Shown: positions 32,263 through 44,501 of the stretch, one piece after another
Layout: every line of letters begins with the position of its first letter
Position numbering within the stretch: the stretch's first letter is position 1
Assembly: GCA_002099365.1 (NCBI GenBank)
Contig: MSED01000002.1
Location: 3,224,001-3,288,000, forward strand
From: Phialophora verrucosa
Taxonomy: Eukaryota > Ascomycota > Eurotiomycetes > Chaetothyriales > Herpotrichiellaceae
DNA: 64,000 nt
Direction: 5' to 3'
The notes under the pieces: model-generated
What the model was told of the DNA's origin: nothing
The model's database searches: none
What the model saw: the letters and a program-made list of their open reading frames with translations, nothing else
Translations under genes and position numbers: made by a program

Positions 32263-33335
32263 ATGTTTATCCCAAAAGCGGGCGTGATCTTCTCATCCCT
32301 CCTCATTCTCCTTGCGAGCGCGCAAGACTCCGACTCTGATGCCAGCTCCAAAGGCCTCTCCCCAGGGCGGGGTCGCACCCCCAACCCAACGTCCACCAAG
32401 CTCATGTTCAAGCGAGATCTGACGAAGCGCTGCACGGGGACATGCGAGGAATGTTTCGGCACGGGATATACCCTGTGCCCCGGATCGGCAATCTACTGCT
32501 ACCTGCCCGGCGACTCGACGTACGGGCTCGATTCGTGCTCCAGCGACGACGGAGGTTCCTCGTCCGACTCGACGGCGACGGCCTCGGCGCCCGCCTCCAC
32601 CAGCACCAGCAGCGGCCTGACGGGCGTGGACGATCTGTGCTACCAGACCGGGGCGACGTGCCAGAGTTGCTTTGGCGCCTCGTACCTCGAATGCCCGGAC
32701 GGGTACCATTGCTATGACCCGACGGATCCGCAGTACGATACCTGTCCCGACGACAGCTCCAGCTCAGGTGGAAGTTCAGGTTCCGATGGCGGAAGCAGCA
32801 GCGGCACGACGACGACATCTAGCTGCGCCGCTCAATGGGGCGAAGGCAACATCCCGTGCGGCTCCGATGGGTGCTATAACCCGGATATAGGCGAGAGTTG
32901 TTGTGCAGGAGGCTGTAAGTTTCACCTTTTTCATATAAGCCCTATGGCAGTACCAGATTACATTGCCCCTACGCTGGCTGCCCTGCGCGGGCACGGACAG
33001 CAACGCAGAAAGCTAATATGTCACTCCCAGACTACTGCGACGCAGGCTACACCTGCTCCAGCACGCTCGGCAAATGCAGTCTCGGCGGCAGCGGCAGTCT
33101 CACAGACGGCGGCGACGACGATTCCACGACCACCTCGTCCTACACATACCCGACGTCCACCAGCGACTTGTTCAACACCACACCAACGGCGGCAGCGACA
33201 ACGACGGACTCGTTGGGCTCTGCATCCACGGGCGTCAGCCAGCTAAGTGACAGTGGTAATGGTGGGAGTGTTGTCGGTGTGGGACGTGCGTCGTTGGTCG
33301 TGGCGGCCGCTGGGTTTGCTGTCTTGGTGCTGTGA
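32263..33335 (+). CDS. Cys-rich GPI-anchored-type surface protein
   Basis: A predicted secreted wall or membrane protein of 318 residues. Exons 32263-32914 and 33031-33335 with a 116 bp intron (GTAAGT...CCCAG, phase 1). Signal peptide at residues 1-21 (MFIPKAGVIFSSLLILLASAQ). Three related Cys-rich modules follow, separated by Ser/Gly/Thr-rich linkers: CTGTCEECFGTGYTLCPG, CYQTGATCQSCFGASYLECPDG, and a longer third one spanning the intron (CGSDGCYNPDIGESCC then YCDAGYTCSSTLGKC). A Ser/Thr-rich stalk leads to a Gly/Ser-small patch and a C-terminal hydrophobic tail (ASLVVAAAGFAVLVL) with nothing after it, the layout of a GPI signal. Lys-Arg pairs near residues 49-56, ahead of the first module, could be kexin sites. 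Function unknown. Confidence 0.85.
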
Positions 33336-34779
33336 GGCATAAACAGGCAGTAGGCAGTAGGCAGCATGGAGCATGATCATCACAAACATACATGCGTATG
33401 CGTTGATAGGTATCGTCTTTCATCTAGTACGGGGTTCAGCGCACATTACTCACGCACACTCCGTGATGGAGTCTCCGTCCTTGAACACGTCCTGATGATA
33501 ATCCCGTACATACATACTGGACAAGTATGGAGCATGAGAGCATCACGTTCCCACCGGCACATATTGTGAATTCCGTCCGCTAGGAGACATGCACGCACTG
33601 AACCATGTATCTGATATCGAAAATACTACGTACAAGGACTTCCTTACTTCCTCTCTGTTGGGTAATTATATACAGTATATCCCCGAAACGACCTATTCGT
33701 GGGTGATTCGCCTACTTCCTTTCTTACTTCCTTATTTTCTTACTTCCTATTGACTGGAGATAAATACATAGTACTCCGTACAACGCACCATCCCATTCCA
33801 TGCGCGCGGCCAGGAATGCAGACCCCATGTCTTGGCATGCCTCATCATGTATGTACTCGGTACTTGAGTTCGGTACTACAATAATGCCCAACTCTGAAGC
33901 CGTTCCGATGCAATTTATGAAGTAGTAATACCATAGAAGGGGGTGTGTGTGTATGTATACTTTGTCTAACGCTCAACGTTGATCCTCCGCTCATTCTCAC
34001 TCTGCCGCTCGAGTGGCTCCCATGATTCGACCGACATTGTGGTAGATGCAAAAGCATATCTGTCTACTGGGTCTCCTGGGTCTCCTACGTAGAGTTGAGT
34101 CGTCAGAATCGTCGACTGGTGGAAGTCCAAACAAGTGGCTAGACTTTTCATTCCCGATTCTTTCCGTATCAACAGCATAAGATGTTCAAGTCGTGTCTCA
34201 CTCTTCATTTAGAGCTATAAAAGCTCAAGTTATCCTAGTCTGATGTCCAAATCCCAGCACATGATGCCGCGAGCAAAGTAGCAACATTATCACCAAATGA
34301 CATGAGATCCTATAGGTGATCGCATGGGCACCGCTTCATGCGGTGAATAAACAACGCCGCAGTATCCCCGGCCATCTCAAGCCCGGATTTGTACAGCCTC
34401 CTCCCTGCTCTCCATTCCACTCATATCACACAGGCTGTATATCTGGGGAAAGAATGGAATCAGTCACCATCCATCTCCATTCAATCCGTCCTTGCTAGTC
34501 GTGGCAACCGCCATGTCTCTTGCCATCCGCTATGCTGATGTAAATCACAATACTTCCTCGCGTGGCTGAAAATTCAAGACAAATCCAGGGTCAAGTATCT
34601 TCAACGAATTGAATCGTGCCCAAAGAACTCCCAAGGGATGCGGCGTTCGTGACGGTCGTAATCTTTGATGTGTGGACATAACACCGGAACATTCAGTCAG
34701 AAGCGCCCGCGTCGCTTCGGCGCCCTATCGTCAATTCCACCTCTCGAGCTTCTCCTGCCTTTCCCCATGTTGCTTCTTG
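33336..34779. other. Intergenic, convergent 3' ends
   Basis: 1.44 kb between the Cys-rich protein stop and the Rlm1 stop. Holds short repeats: the 7-bp GGCAGTA unit, four scattered TACTTCCT (33645, 33713, 33725, 33741) and two copies of the near-palindrome (TACTCCGTAC at 33772-33781 and GTACTCGGTAC at 33853-33863). No gene is supported. Confidence 0.5.
33346..33366. repeat. 7-bp tandem repeat (GGCAGTA)
   Basis: Two exact copies and one variant copy of GGCAGTA just past the stop of the Cys-rich protein gene. Confidence 0.85.
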
Positions 34780-36587
34780 TCAGCTCGGTCCTGTCTTCAC
34801 CTTTTTTGAGTCCCCCTCTTTCTCCGCCGACTCAATGCTCCCCTTCCGCTTCTCCCCATTAGCCTGCTCTGCAGCCTCTCTCGCCGCGTCTCTACTCCCG
34901 AACCCTAGCCCTCTGGCATCCGCCGGCGTCGGGAAAACCAATGGACTAGGCAAGACCGCAGAACCGAGCCCGTTCCTCCCTGAATCATACCACTCACTGA
35001 AGAAATTACTCGGACTCGGTAATAGATCCATGTTCATGTACCGACTGGGTAATGCCGAGATTGGTGTTTCCACATTATTATTTCGGTTATCATTGAATGC
35101 TTCGCGGTTGGCGTTTGATGTCGGGGGCGGCGGTCGGGCGAATGGATTGGGTGGACCGGAAGCTCCAGCTGACATGACGGTCGAAGCACTCGGTGAAGGA
35201 GGCGGGAGGACAATGTGTTCACCGCCTCGGCCTGGATTTGCCGAGGCGTTGGCTGCTTGTGATGGCGACCCTCCATCACTGTCTTCGGCCTCGGACGGTA
35301 TCTGAAGGTTCAGTTTGGGTCGAGCACCTGATTTCGATCCTGACGTGTTCGTCCTTGAAGGCGGTGCGAACTCGGGAGCAGCGCTTTGCGGACGAGAAGG
35401 CTGTGAACTAGGTCGAGGAGGAGCGGAGACAGTGATGCTGCGCGGCGGCGGTTTTATATCCGGCAAATCTTCTTCCCTTTTCGGCCGCGGCTTGGGATCC
35501 GGCGCACCAAAGAAATGCTGGGCTAGGACGGAACCTCCCTCGTCGATTGGGGTGAATATACTTCTTGATTTTGATGAGAGATGCTTGGGTTGGGGCGGAC
35601 TGGCTTGCTCTGGTGGCCGTAGACTTTGCGACTCGGGTTGAGGTGAGGCGCGAGGTTGGGGTTGAGGTGGAGGCTGTAATGAAGGCTGCGAAACCGGCGG
35701 CGGTTGGGAGTGTCGCCTTTGTTCCGTTAGATACTGCTGATGGGCTTGCTGCAGTTGCTGGTGCGTCTGCGGAGGTGGTGGGGGAGGTTGCTGCGGTTGA
35801 GAAAATGGTTGAAACTGAGGTTGAGGAGAGGGCTGAGGGGGGACGGGAGGAGTGGCCTGGGGATTGTATATGGGCGGATTCGGCACGTAGGCAAAGCCAT
35901 TCTGCGGCGGAGGAGGCGTCGGATGCGGATGTGCCATGGGCACCAGATTCGAACTCGTGCGCCGGATCATGTTCTGAGAAGGTGGTCTAGAGATCATATG
36001 TGGTGGCTGGGGGGTGCCATGTCGAGGCTGAAACATGCCGCTGGGCATTGGAGGTGAGACTGAAGCCATGGGCTGACCAATGTGTGCGAACGAGTTGTGG
36101 TGTTGTAGTTGCGGCGGAAGACCGTGTGGAGGCGGGAGGGATTCTTCTCGGCCGTGCGCTGCATCGTCCGCGTCTTCATCCTCGTCGTCGTCGTCATCAC
36201 CACCCCCGCCCTTGTTCTTGAAGTCGACAGGCCCTTTGTGTTCGTGCGGTTGTCCGTACTGTAATCACCACGTCAGCAAACCTGTCCCCAAGAGATGTGG
36301 AGCGCACTCTCGACGCACGTATTGGTATCGCCGCAGTGTTTCGTTGATATCGCCCGACGAGAACTCGTATAGTTTCTTGTTATGGCCAAAGATGATAACC
36401 GCAACGTCGACCGAGCAGAGGACTGACAATTCGTAGGCTTTCTTGAAAAGGCCGCCCTTGCGCTTGAGGAATGTTCTGTCCGGGCAATCAGCGGACGCGT
36501 ACCAACGGCTCACGGCACCCGCACAACTCACACTGAACGATTGCGATCGTCCTTTATCGCCCGGATCTCGATCTTCCTCCGACCCAT
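34780..36587 (-). CDS. rlmA: MADS-box transcription factor Rlm1/RlmA
   Basis: MEF2-type MADS-box regulator, in fungi the nuclear target of the cell-wall-integrity MAP kinase. Exons 36587-36532, 36475-36319 and 36258-34780, with introns of 56 bp (GTGAGT...GACAG) and 60 bp (GTGCGT...TACAG); 563 residues. Residues 1-60 are the MADS box: MGRRKIEIRAIKDDRNRSV, TFLKRKGGLFKKAYELSVLC and VAVIIFGHNKKLYEF, all split over the three exons, then the MEF2-like extension. An acidic run (Asp/Glu) follows near residue 85. The remainder is Pro/Gln/Ser-rich with a possible MAP-kinase docking and activation area, as in RlmA. The protein ends KKVKTGPS. Msb1, an upstream player of the same pathway, is the next gene on the same strand. 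Confidence 0.93.
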
Positions 36588-39185
36588 GATGCGTTATCGA
36601 TCTCTTGTACTTCGCATATGCCGGATGTCTCGGGCGGGAAAGGCGACAGAGTCGCAGGCTGCAACGAGGTCTTGTGGTGGAGAAGTCGAGGATGGCCGAG
36701 AACAAGGCCCGCACCCGGACGGTAGAAGTCTATGTCGGACAAAGAATTAACGGCAGGGTGTTGTACTTTGTCTCGGTCGGCAGTATCAAGTCTACCTAGA
36801 CCAAGCGCATGCGGTCGAGTCGAGGGTCGGTTCCTTTGTGGCCGTTCGGCTGCGATTGTGCGAATAATGAACAAAGGTGCGACCACGGTCAGAACAAGCA
36901 ATGGCAGGATATGTGTAGGGATTGTGGCTTGCTCTGAGGCTCGCAGTGACTTCAACCGAGCATTGGCTCGATGGCGTCTGTTTAGGCGTGTAAGGTCGAT
37001 GAATGTGGAGAGGTTTGCTAAAGATAGAAAGAGAGAAGAAGGGTCGAAACGGCGGGCGAGGGCGACTTGAAGAGATGCAGCCACGGACCCAAGTGGCAGG
37101 TGCCGTCTGCCCACCTTTGGCGCTTGTGGGCGGCAATTCTCCAGGCTTACTCGTGCAGTCCCAAGCCCCGGAGCGGAAGCCTAGGGCGGCGACAAAAGGC
37201 GGGCCTGGGTGTTGCTGCATGCCCGGAACTCACCTTTGACGTCCGGCCTGCAGCCCTAGACAGTATTTGTTACCTCGTCATCACTGCTTGCTCCCACCCA
37301 TGCTATGTACCAACCAAGCATCACGATATGTTTCTTCCGCAACTAGCCTTCACTTCCTGGTGTGTTGCCCATCGCTATCATAAGCGGAGCTGTGTCCTCT
37401 CGCTCCATCCGTAGCTGCACTGCGATATCAAAACGCGGCTTATCTCGGCCGATGACTGCGCAGACATGGGCAGTGGCCGTCGTCCCAGACCGTCGAGATC
37501 AGCAATAAGCGCCGAAACCTAGATCAAACTCATGGTTGAGAGGGCGAGGAACTCGTCCCCGACGGCCGCGAGCTAGCGTTTCAGGTTCTGTCGGCATGCG
37601 GCTCCTCACTCGGTAACACAACGATTGGCTCGTCTAAGGGATTGTGTGTTGTGCATGATAATTGGCTCCGCCACGGCGTCGTATTTTTAGAAACCCACGC
37701 GGTTATCTCATGCAAAGTCCTGCAGATGACAGCAGCAGGAAGGGGACTAGGGCAGCAGGGACGCAGGGCCAGATCGGGGAAATAATGCAGTATTTTCCCC
37801 GCGTTTACCATATGGGAAGGCGGTCGTGGCGGTTCACTCGCAGTTGACTGGTGAATGTCGCAAGTAGGACAGCTGAAGAAACGCAGATCGAAAGTCCAGT
37901 GCTGGCAAGGTCCAATGTATGCACGTGTACCCTTCGCATCATAGAGCGAAGCCTTGCGACGAACAAGGCTGAATTGTGCCTCAATAGTTAATAACAACCA
38001 ACGCTGGCTTGTTGCTTGTTATTCTCGGTGCTCGGAGACCCCCAAGATTCCCAGGGTCGGAAGCCATGGATCATGGACCGATCATTTCCTTCGGAACAGA
38101 CTCGCCCGGAGTGAATCGTCCTGTAACTTCCCCATCTACGATCCCTCAAGCAGGAAGCCAAGATGACAACAGTGGTTTCGCCTGACGTGAGGCGGAACGG
38201 ACCAGCTAAGCTGGCTTATTACAAATAAGCTGTGCAAGACGGTAGCTTGATGTAGCAGTATGTAAAGTGTATATTGATGAATAGCCTTGCTTTAGTTTGA
38301 TAGTCTCCATGGCCCCAAGACCCCAACGTGTCGGCATGCTCAGCCGCCGTGAGCGGGCGCGCCGAAGGGAGGAATGCTGGAGGGCGGTTCGCCTCGAATC
38401 CTTCGCTGTACCGCGTCCGTCCAGTCAAGAGAAGCAAGTACACATCGACTCTGTCCTGGACCAGACCGACATGGACATGGCCAACCAAAGTCAAGAGATG
38501 ATTCGAGTTCGCAAGGTAATATGCATTATCGGTCACAGTGTGCGCCGCCCTCCGATGCATGTATCTGACAACCAGCTCGCTGAGTCGAAATAGGAATCCC
38601 TTGGTCATCCGACAATATCTCCTGCCGCGAATGTTCATTCCAGTCGCTCTTGTACTTCCGCAACAACAGAAGGCAGCCGTGTCACCTGCCGCCCATTGTC
38701 TGGTGGTCCTCCTGCCACTCTTCCCTCCTACTCCTCACTCGACCGCTCAACCCAGAAGCCTGACTGCTCCTCCATCGCAACAATCTATGTGCTTGGCCAA
38801 GTAAAGCAACAGCAAAAATTGTTACATTGCCATCCCGTGTATCCACAACTAAACCCAGTTGCCAGGAGAACAAAAGGAAGAGTGTGAAGACTGTATTATA
38901 GATGTGCTGTCCTGCAGCCCCGAGGGTGTATCTTGCAGAACGCTCACGCACAAAATGAGAAGAAAACGAAGGGAAGATGATCTGCTGCGCAACAAACGCG
39001 GAGGTGGTATCTCGGAGACACATGAACTGAATCGCAAATCCAACACTGTAACGCCCTGCTGTCTTTTCCGCACACAAACTCGCTCGAGATGGAGAATAAA
39101 GAGAGTGGTCGCCGGAGCTGCTGGCACTGTGTGCTCCGAGAACATGTTTACATTGTTGATTGCTAGGAATTTCCGTCGTGTGAGT
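36588..39185. promoter_or_regulatory. Long upstream region of Rlm1
   Basis: 2.6 kb from the Rlm1 ATG back to the end of Msb1, the longest gap in the window. It presumably holds the Rlm1 promoter and a long 5' UTR. A plus-strand ATG at 38309 opens a 95-codon frame (to 38593) rich in Arg with a possible GTAATA donor after RVRK, but no domain or second exon can be supported. No CTA(A/T)4TAG Rlm1 self-binding site was found by eye. Confidence 0.45.
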
Positions 39186-42100
39186 TTATCGTCGCGTTGC
39201 ATCCATATTGCCGGTGAGTTCGGCCACGCGTGCCTTTATTCGTGCAACTCGTGATTCAATTGCTATTGCCCTTGTTAGCCACCATCGTCGACGCCATTAT
39301 TGCAAGACTTACTCTCTTCTCCACTGGTCTCGCCATCATCAGTCCGTGTCTCGGTCCGACTGCGTGAAGTCTGCTCCTCCGACTGCCTTGCTGCCCGCTC
39401 GGCTGCGTTCCGTCGGATTTGTGCCCATCGATCAGTGGGACTGACCTGTTGAGTCAGAGGCGGTTCCTCCTCCTCCATCGAACTTTCTGTTTGCTGGAAG
39501 GACCGGCCAGAATGTAGGCTGATAGGGCCATGCTGAGGCTCCTCACCCGGCGTCAAGAATTCTTCCCTCAGAGGTGTATCTACGGGAGCAAAGGCTGGCT
39601 GGTCCATCAGAGGTCCTTGATCAAACGTCGAAAATTCCCGATCGGCGTGCTCAAGCTCATTGGTGTCCACCCGAGATAGTTGGTCATATTCTTCGTCGCG
39701 ACGTGTCCGAGGTGGTGCAGACGGATGCTCTACGTGCTCTTCGTGGTCCCTGAGTGACTCGGGAGTGACCTCCCTCTGCATTGACGGCGCTACTGGGGTT
39801 GTGGGCGTAGGCTCTTCCTCCACGACTGCTGTAGGCTGAGTCTTGACAGTTGCGAGACGATGAAAATGCCCGGGACTCAAGGGAGGCGAGGCCGTTCCTT
39901 CCGCAGGAAGAGCAGGCTTCCCTTCTAGAGCTCGTCTGGCAGCGATGACAGCAGGGTCCTCACTGGTTTGAGAGGGCGACAAAGGAGGATCAGAGGGCCT
40001 CGAGTCCCGCGATTTAGATCGTTTGGTCCCAAACAGCCGTCGAATCCCGCTGGACTTTTGTACAGGAGGCGGTCCAGTTGGGGTCTTGCCTCTGGGCTTC
40101 TTCTGCTCAGGTGGAGATCGAGGCTGCTGGTCGAACGACTTGCGGAGCTTGTGTGGCTGCGGTTTAGCAGCTGGAGCTTGTGTGATTTCCGGCGTTGCTG
40201 GAGGCAAAGGTATTTCTGCCGCTTCCAATGTAGCTTTGATCTCAACTGGAACTGTCGGCTCCATGGGGATTGGCGCGGGCTCCACCACTACTGGCGGTGG
40301 CGCTGTTGTAGTTCGTTCTGCAGATTGCGATCTCTCGACAGGCTCCGGCCGCGACGGATTCTGAACCGGGGCGGCAGGGGGTGCTGGCAGATCCTTGTTC
40401 TTGCTGACCACCGAGAGAGTCGAAGTCGACCTGCTGATTCCCAGGCTGTTGTTGGGCAGCGTCAACATTTCACGAGAGCCCTTGCCGGCAAGCGAGTCGC
40501 CCAGATACTTAGCCCGGATCGCCTTCTTGTCATACTGGCTGGCCCACTGCAGTGCCGGCGAAGCCTCGTCCTTGATCAGCGGACCAATGGTGAATATGCT
40601 ATTCGTCTTCGATGCCGCTATTGGTTCTTGAGTACGTCCCCGACGGGTCGCCAGAGCAGCCTTCTCCTCCCTCTCCTCCACCTCCTTCCTCCTAGAAAGC
40701 TCGGCGGCGGCTTGTTGGATCTTCGCGTGTTGGTCTGGAGCCAAGGTAGCTCGATTGTTCGTAGAGAGATGGGGTTCTGGAGATAGGGGGCTTTTCTTAG
40801 AGCCGGATCCTCGTCGAGTGATTCGTCCACGCTTCGTCGTAAATCCGAGGAATGTTTTCTTTTTCTCCGCGATGTATGCTCCAGCTGCTGGCTCCGGTGC
40901 GGCCCCTTTGACTTGCTCTTCCATGACCATCCATTTGTCAAATTGGAATTTGGTCTCAATCAAGGCGCAACGGCCAAACACGGCTTTTCTTGAAGTTGGT
41001 TCTTCTGGAGCAAGACTACTGATCCAGACCCACCAGAAAGAATCATCCACATTGACCTTTGCAATGCTTGCCAATTCACCCGGGTCGAGATTTTGCTGGT
41101 TGTCAAGATGTCTCCGATGGGATTGCGAACTTTGCCCTCTAGGCGCATCCATGTTGATCGGAGGTAGTATCTTGTCAGGCGGAAGCAGAATAGGTGCGGG
41201 AGCCTTGTTGCCGTGCTCGTCTGCAAATCCAGACGACAGGAAATCTGCCCAGGATGGGGTGGTTGGTCGAGCTAAATCTTGGTAGCCTCGTCCTCTGGTT
41301 GAGGCGGTCAACGGTTTCGTCGTCACAAGCCTGCGGCCTAGCAGCCCCTCATCGTCGTCGTCGTCATCATCAAGGGCGCTGCCGAACCCAACGTCCTCGA
41401 ACCGCGACCATGAAGGATCCGTTAAGCTTGTGGATGTTTTGGCATTGGAAACATGCGACTGATTGGCGGAAGATATGGCCTTCAACACACGACGACATTC
41501 ATCCGTAAGAGCCTGGACTGGGTCCTCATAGCTTGCAAACTGCTGCAAACCTTGATCGTCGTCTCTGTATTCAAAGTTCTTGGCCCGTCGCAACAGAGCA
41601 TATGGAGTTGGGGAGACCACATCAACGATCATAACAACCTTGGTAGTATCGTTGGACACGAGTGCGTTCTTTGGAGGGTATGTGATCGAATCGAGAAGTT
41701 GCTGGAGCGACCTAGGAAGGGTTAAGATCCCACTTGATTTCCCAGCGCCGGGGGACATGGATCGTAGGTAGGCGAAGAAGAGGTGAGATGTCGCATCAGC
41801 AGCGCTATAAATGTCAGCGATTGAAAGGCTTTTAACGGGCGAGGATATAGTACTTGGACCATGACTGATATCCCGATTCGAATCCCTTTCCGGCGTCATA
41901 GTGCTCGAACGCCCACCACCCGGCATATCTGGAGAGTTTGTGCCCTCCCAGTCCATTAGCCTTGCCGTGGGCTGCAACCGCGGCAAGCAAGTCAAAAAAG
42001 TCTTTGATGATCTGAAGTCGAGCAGGCGAATTCACACCGATAGGTACGAAAGTACTGAAAGCGTCGCGCGCAAATGCCGAGTCTGAGCCGTTAGCTTTGT

Positions 42101-42669
42101 ACCACTTCCTGGGTTGGGGCACCGTTGCGTTGTACCTTTTTCTCCCACTCTGAAGCCCTCGTAGACCTCCCAGGTCACTACACCACCAGGTAAGCGAGCC
42201 CAACACCATTTCATCACACTGATTATGACCTGATCACTGCCGTCAGCACAGTCCAATACGACCATGAAAGAGGAAGCATACCATGACTTCGGTCATGCGG
42301 AGCTCATTCTCCAATGACGCGCCCCGCAAAGGCTCGCGGTCGTGAGGCGGGAGAAAGAAGTTGCGCACATATGTCCTGGCGGCAGAGGGATCTGACGATG
42401 GACGGAACGGTAGGAGGAGGAAGGGAACATCTAGCGCTACTTGGTGTGAGCATTCAGAAATCATTCTGGATGGCAAGGGACCGACCTCTTGACTTCAACT
42501 CGGCCGTACACAAATGCAACAGCTCCGCGACCTCCTCGGGGTCGACCCTCGTGCGCACCCAAGCATCCGACCATTGAGGCTTCTTGTGACCGTCTCCATT
42601 TGCGACGGGCGCAGTATTCTTCTTGACCTGGCCATCCCTGGACCTAAACACCTTCGAGAAGAACGGCAT
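39186..42669 (-). CDS. MSB1: Msb1/Mug8-domain morphogenesis protein
   Basis: Rho-GAP-like protein of the Msb1-Mug8 (formerly DUF1708) family, which in yeasts links polarity GTPases, glucan synthesis and wall signalling at growth sites. Six exons: 42669-42486, 42439-42282, 42229-42136, 42082-41854, 41804-39313 and 39262-39186; introns of 46, 52, 53, 49 and 50 bp all have GT-AG ends; 1077 residues. The N-terminal 260 residues carry the domain: DVPFLLLPFRPSSDPSAART, MKWCWARLPGGVVTWEVYEG, GLGGHKLSRYAGWWAFEH and AADATSHLFFAYLRS. The long middle is Pro/Ser/Thr-rich and disordered. The last exon adds IESRVARIKARVAELTGNM, a likely short coiled coil; the intron before it (GTAAGT, branch CTAAC, AATAG) removes an in-frame stop at 39275-39277. 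Confidence 0.9.
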
Positions 42670-44501
42670 GATCTGGGACTGAGGTCAGATGTAGTGGAGC
42701 ACACGTTCGAGGGTCCTTTGCATCGGCACAGAAACCCAAGACCGAATTCAACTCCTCAATTCCGAGGCCGTGACAAATAGAAGGTGTTGCGCAAACTTGA
42801 GCTGCGCTCTGGCGACAGTGAAGGCGACGAGAGAAGCTGGACAGGCCGACGGCGGTGCTCGCAGTCGGGTAGGTTGCGTATGCAGGTCTAGAGGTGCGTA
42901 ATTTCAGGGGTTTGTCGGCATTGGATGAATTAGCGAGTTGTAACTCGAGGGCCGGGAGAAACGGAGGAGGTTCCAAATTTGAAATCCAACGGTACAAGCG
43001 AATGTAGAGAAAAGAATATCAGGATGACGAGGATTGCATGCGTTGGCCCGCGACACGAACGGCTGAGTGATGTTGGTGGACAATTGGTTCAATGAATAGC
43101 GAAGTGCAAAAAACGTGGCCCGGTCAGAGTCAGAAGTGAATGGGTGAAGTGGCAGCCTGGTCGCTCGGATGGCGGCCCTTTTTTTGCTAAAACAAGAAGC
43201 GAAACAGAAAGTGAAGAATGTGTGATAAGGTCCAGGATAGGAGGAGGTGACGGTGTCACTGAAGATGGGATTGAAGCCTTTTGGGCGTTGCAGCGCGACG
43301 TGTCGTGCCGTGACTTGAAAGCGCAGTGTGGAAGCGAGAATCCGGTTAGCTGGCCGCCCACTCGTGGGCTAGTGCTATCAAGATTCAGGGACCACGTCCT
43401 TAGGGTAAGAGCCACCTGCGCCTACCCGGGAGGGACAGCTTCAGGCTTTGCAAATTTTGGGCGGTGGGGGGTGGGTGGCATTACCTCAACTTGATCCTCA
43501 TGCTGCTCCTCAAACGCCAATGAGACACTATTCCAAGCCACTGATCAACGCCGCATCATGCGTGTCCTAGACCGGGTCTCCAGCCCAGCGCCCGAGCGAC
43601 TTGTTCGGGTTAGGCTTATAGGCTATTGTTCCATTCCGGCGGTCCTCATTTGCTTGGATCCTGCTGAGTGCATATTCTGTAAACATCAAAACCGTTCTTG
43701 TATCTTGCAAGATCAACGAGCCGACCAACTCAATGAGATCCAGACCACGCAGATAGCCAAGCGACGCTGTTCAGAGTCAGTGTTCAGCACTTAGAACATG
43801 TCTGACAATCCTCCAGAGTCCAGCAGCGATGCGAGGGCCGGACTGCGCTCCCACGAATGCCGTCACAATAAGGGTGGTGCTCGTGCTCAACTGGAGCCGC
43901 AATAGGTGGGACTCCTCGCGGCTGTTGAGATTGACTTGTGCCTCTCGACTGCACATTGGTCGGAGAGTAAGGATGTCCTCAACCAGTCTGAATCGCGATG
44001 GAAGCCTTGCTGAGATACTTATACTACTCGACGCCCCTATGGGTTCATGCACGCGTCCTCAATTTGTGTCTCCTTGCTTCAATAATACGAGGCGGCTGGA
44101 ATGTCGGTAATTTTCGTGTTTGGTGGCGGGCTGCATGAGCTTGGATCATCATCTGCTCCCCTCAGGTGGTGCATTTCAACGGGGTGCTGACCTCGCAGCT
44201 TCGCCTAGGGGTCACCAAGTGGCCCTTGCGCTTGAAGTCTGAGAAAGTTTACCGTAGATTTGGCCTGTGTACCGAAGTCATGGGCAGTAACTCACCTACC
44301 ACTGTCAAAAACCAAGTCATGACGTAACTATGCTCAAAGACCGAACAGTACAAAGGAGTCCGACTACCCATCACCGTCACCTCAATTGTACAGGACATCG
44401 CCGCAGGTGTGATTATTGCTTCGAATACTAATACTTCTTCCCCAAATCATTATAACTCTCCTTTCAGGCTAGTGCCAGCATTCTCAAGCAGCTCCTGCGC
44501 G
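42670..44501. promoter_or_regulatory. Shared upstream region, Msb1 / DUF3140 gene
   Basis: 1.83 kb between divergent starts. Several open frames of 60-116 codons exist on both strands, but none has family similarity, a good start and good splice sites. No repeat stands out. Confidence 0.45.

Noticed and set aside
43144..43494. 116-codon plus-strand frame upstream of Msb1
   Set aside because: Lies in the probable Msb1 promoter and 5' UTR; composition is not protein-like and nothing resembles a known family.
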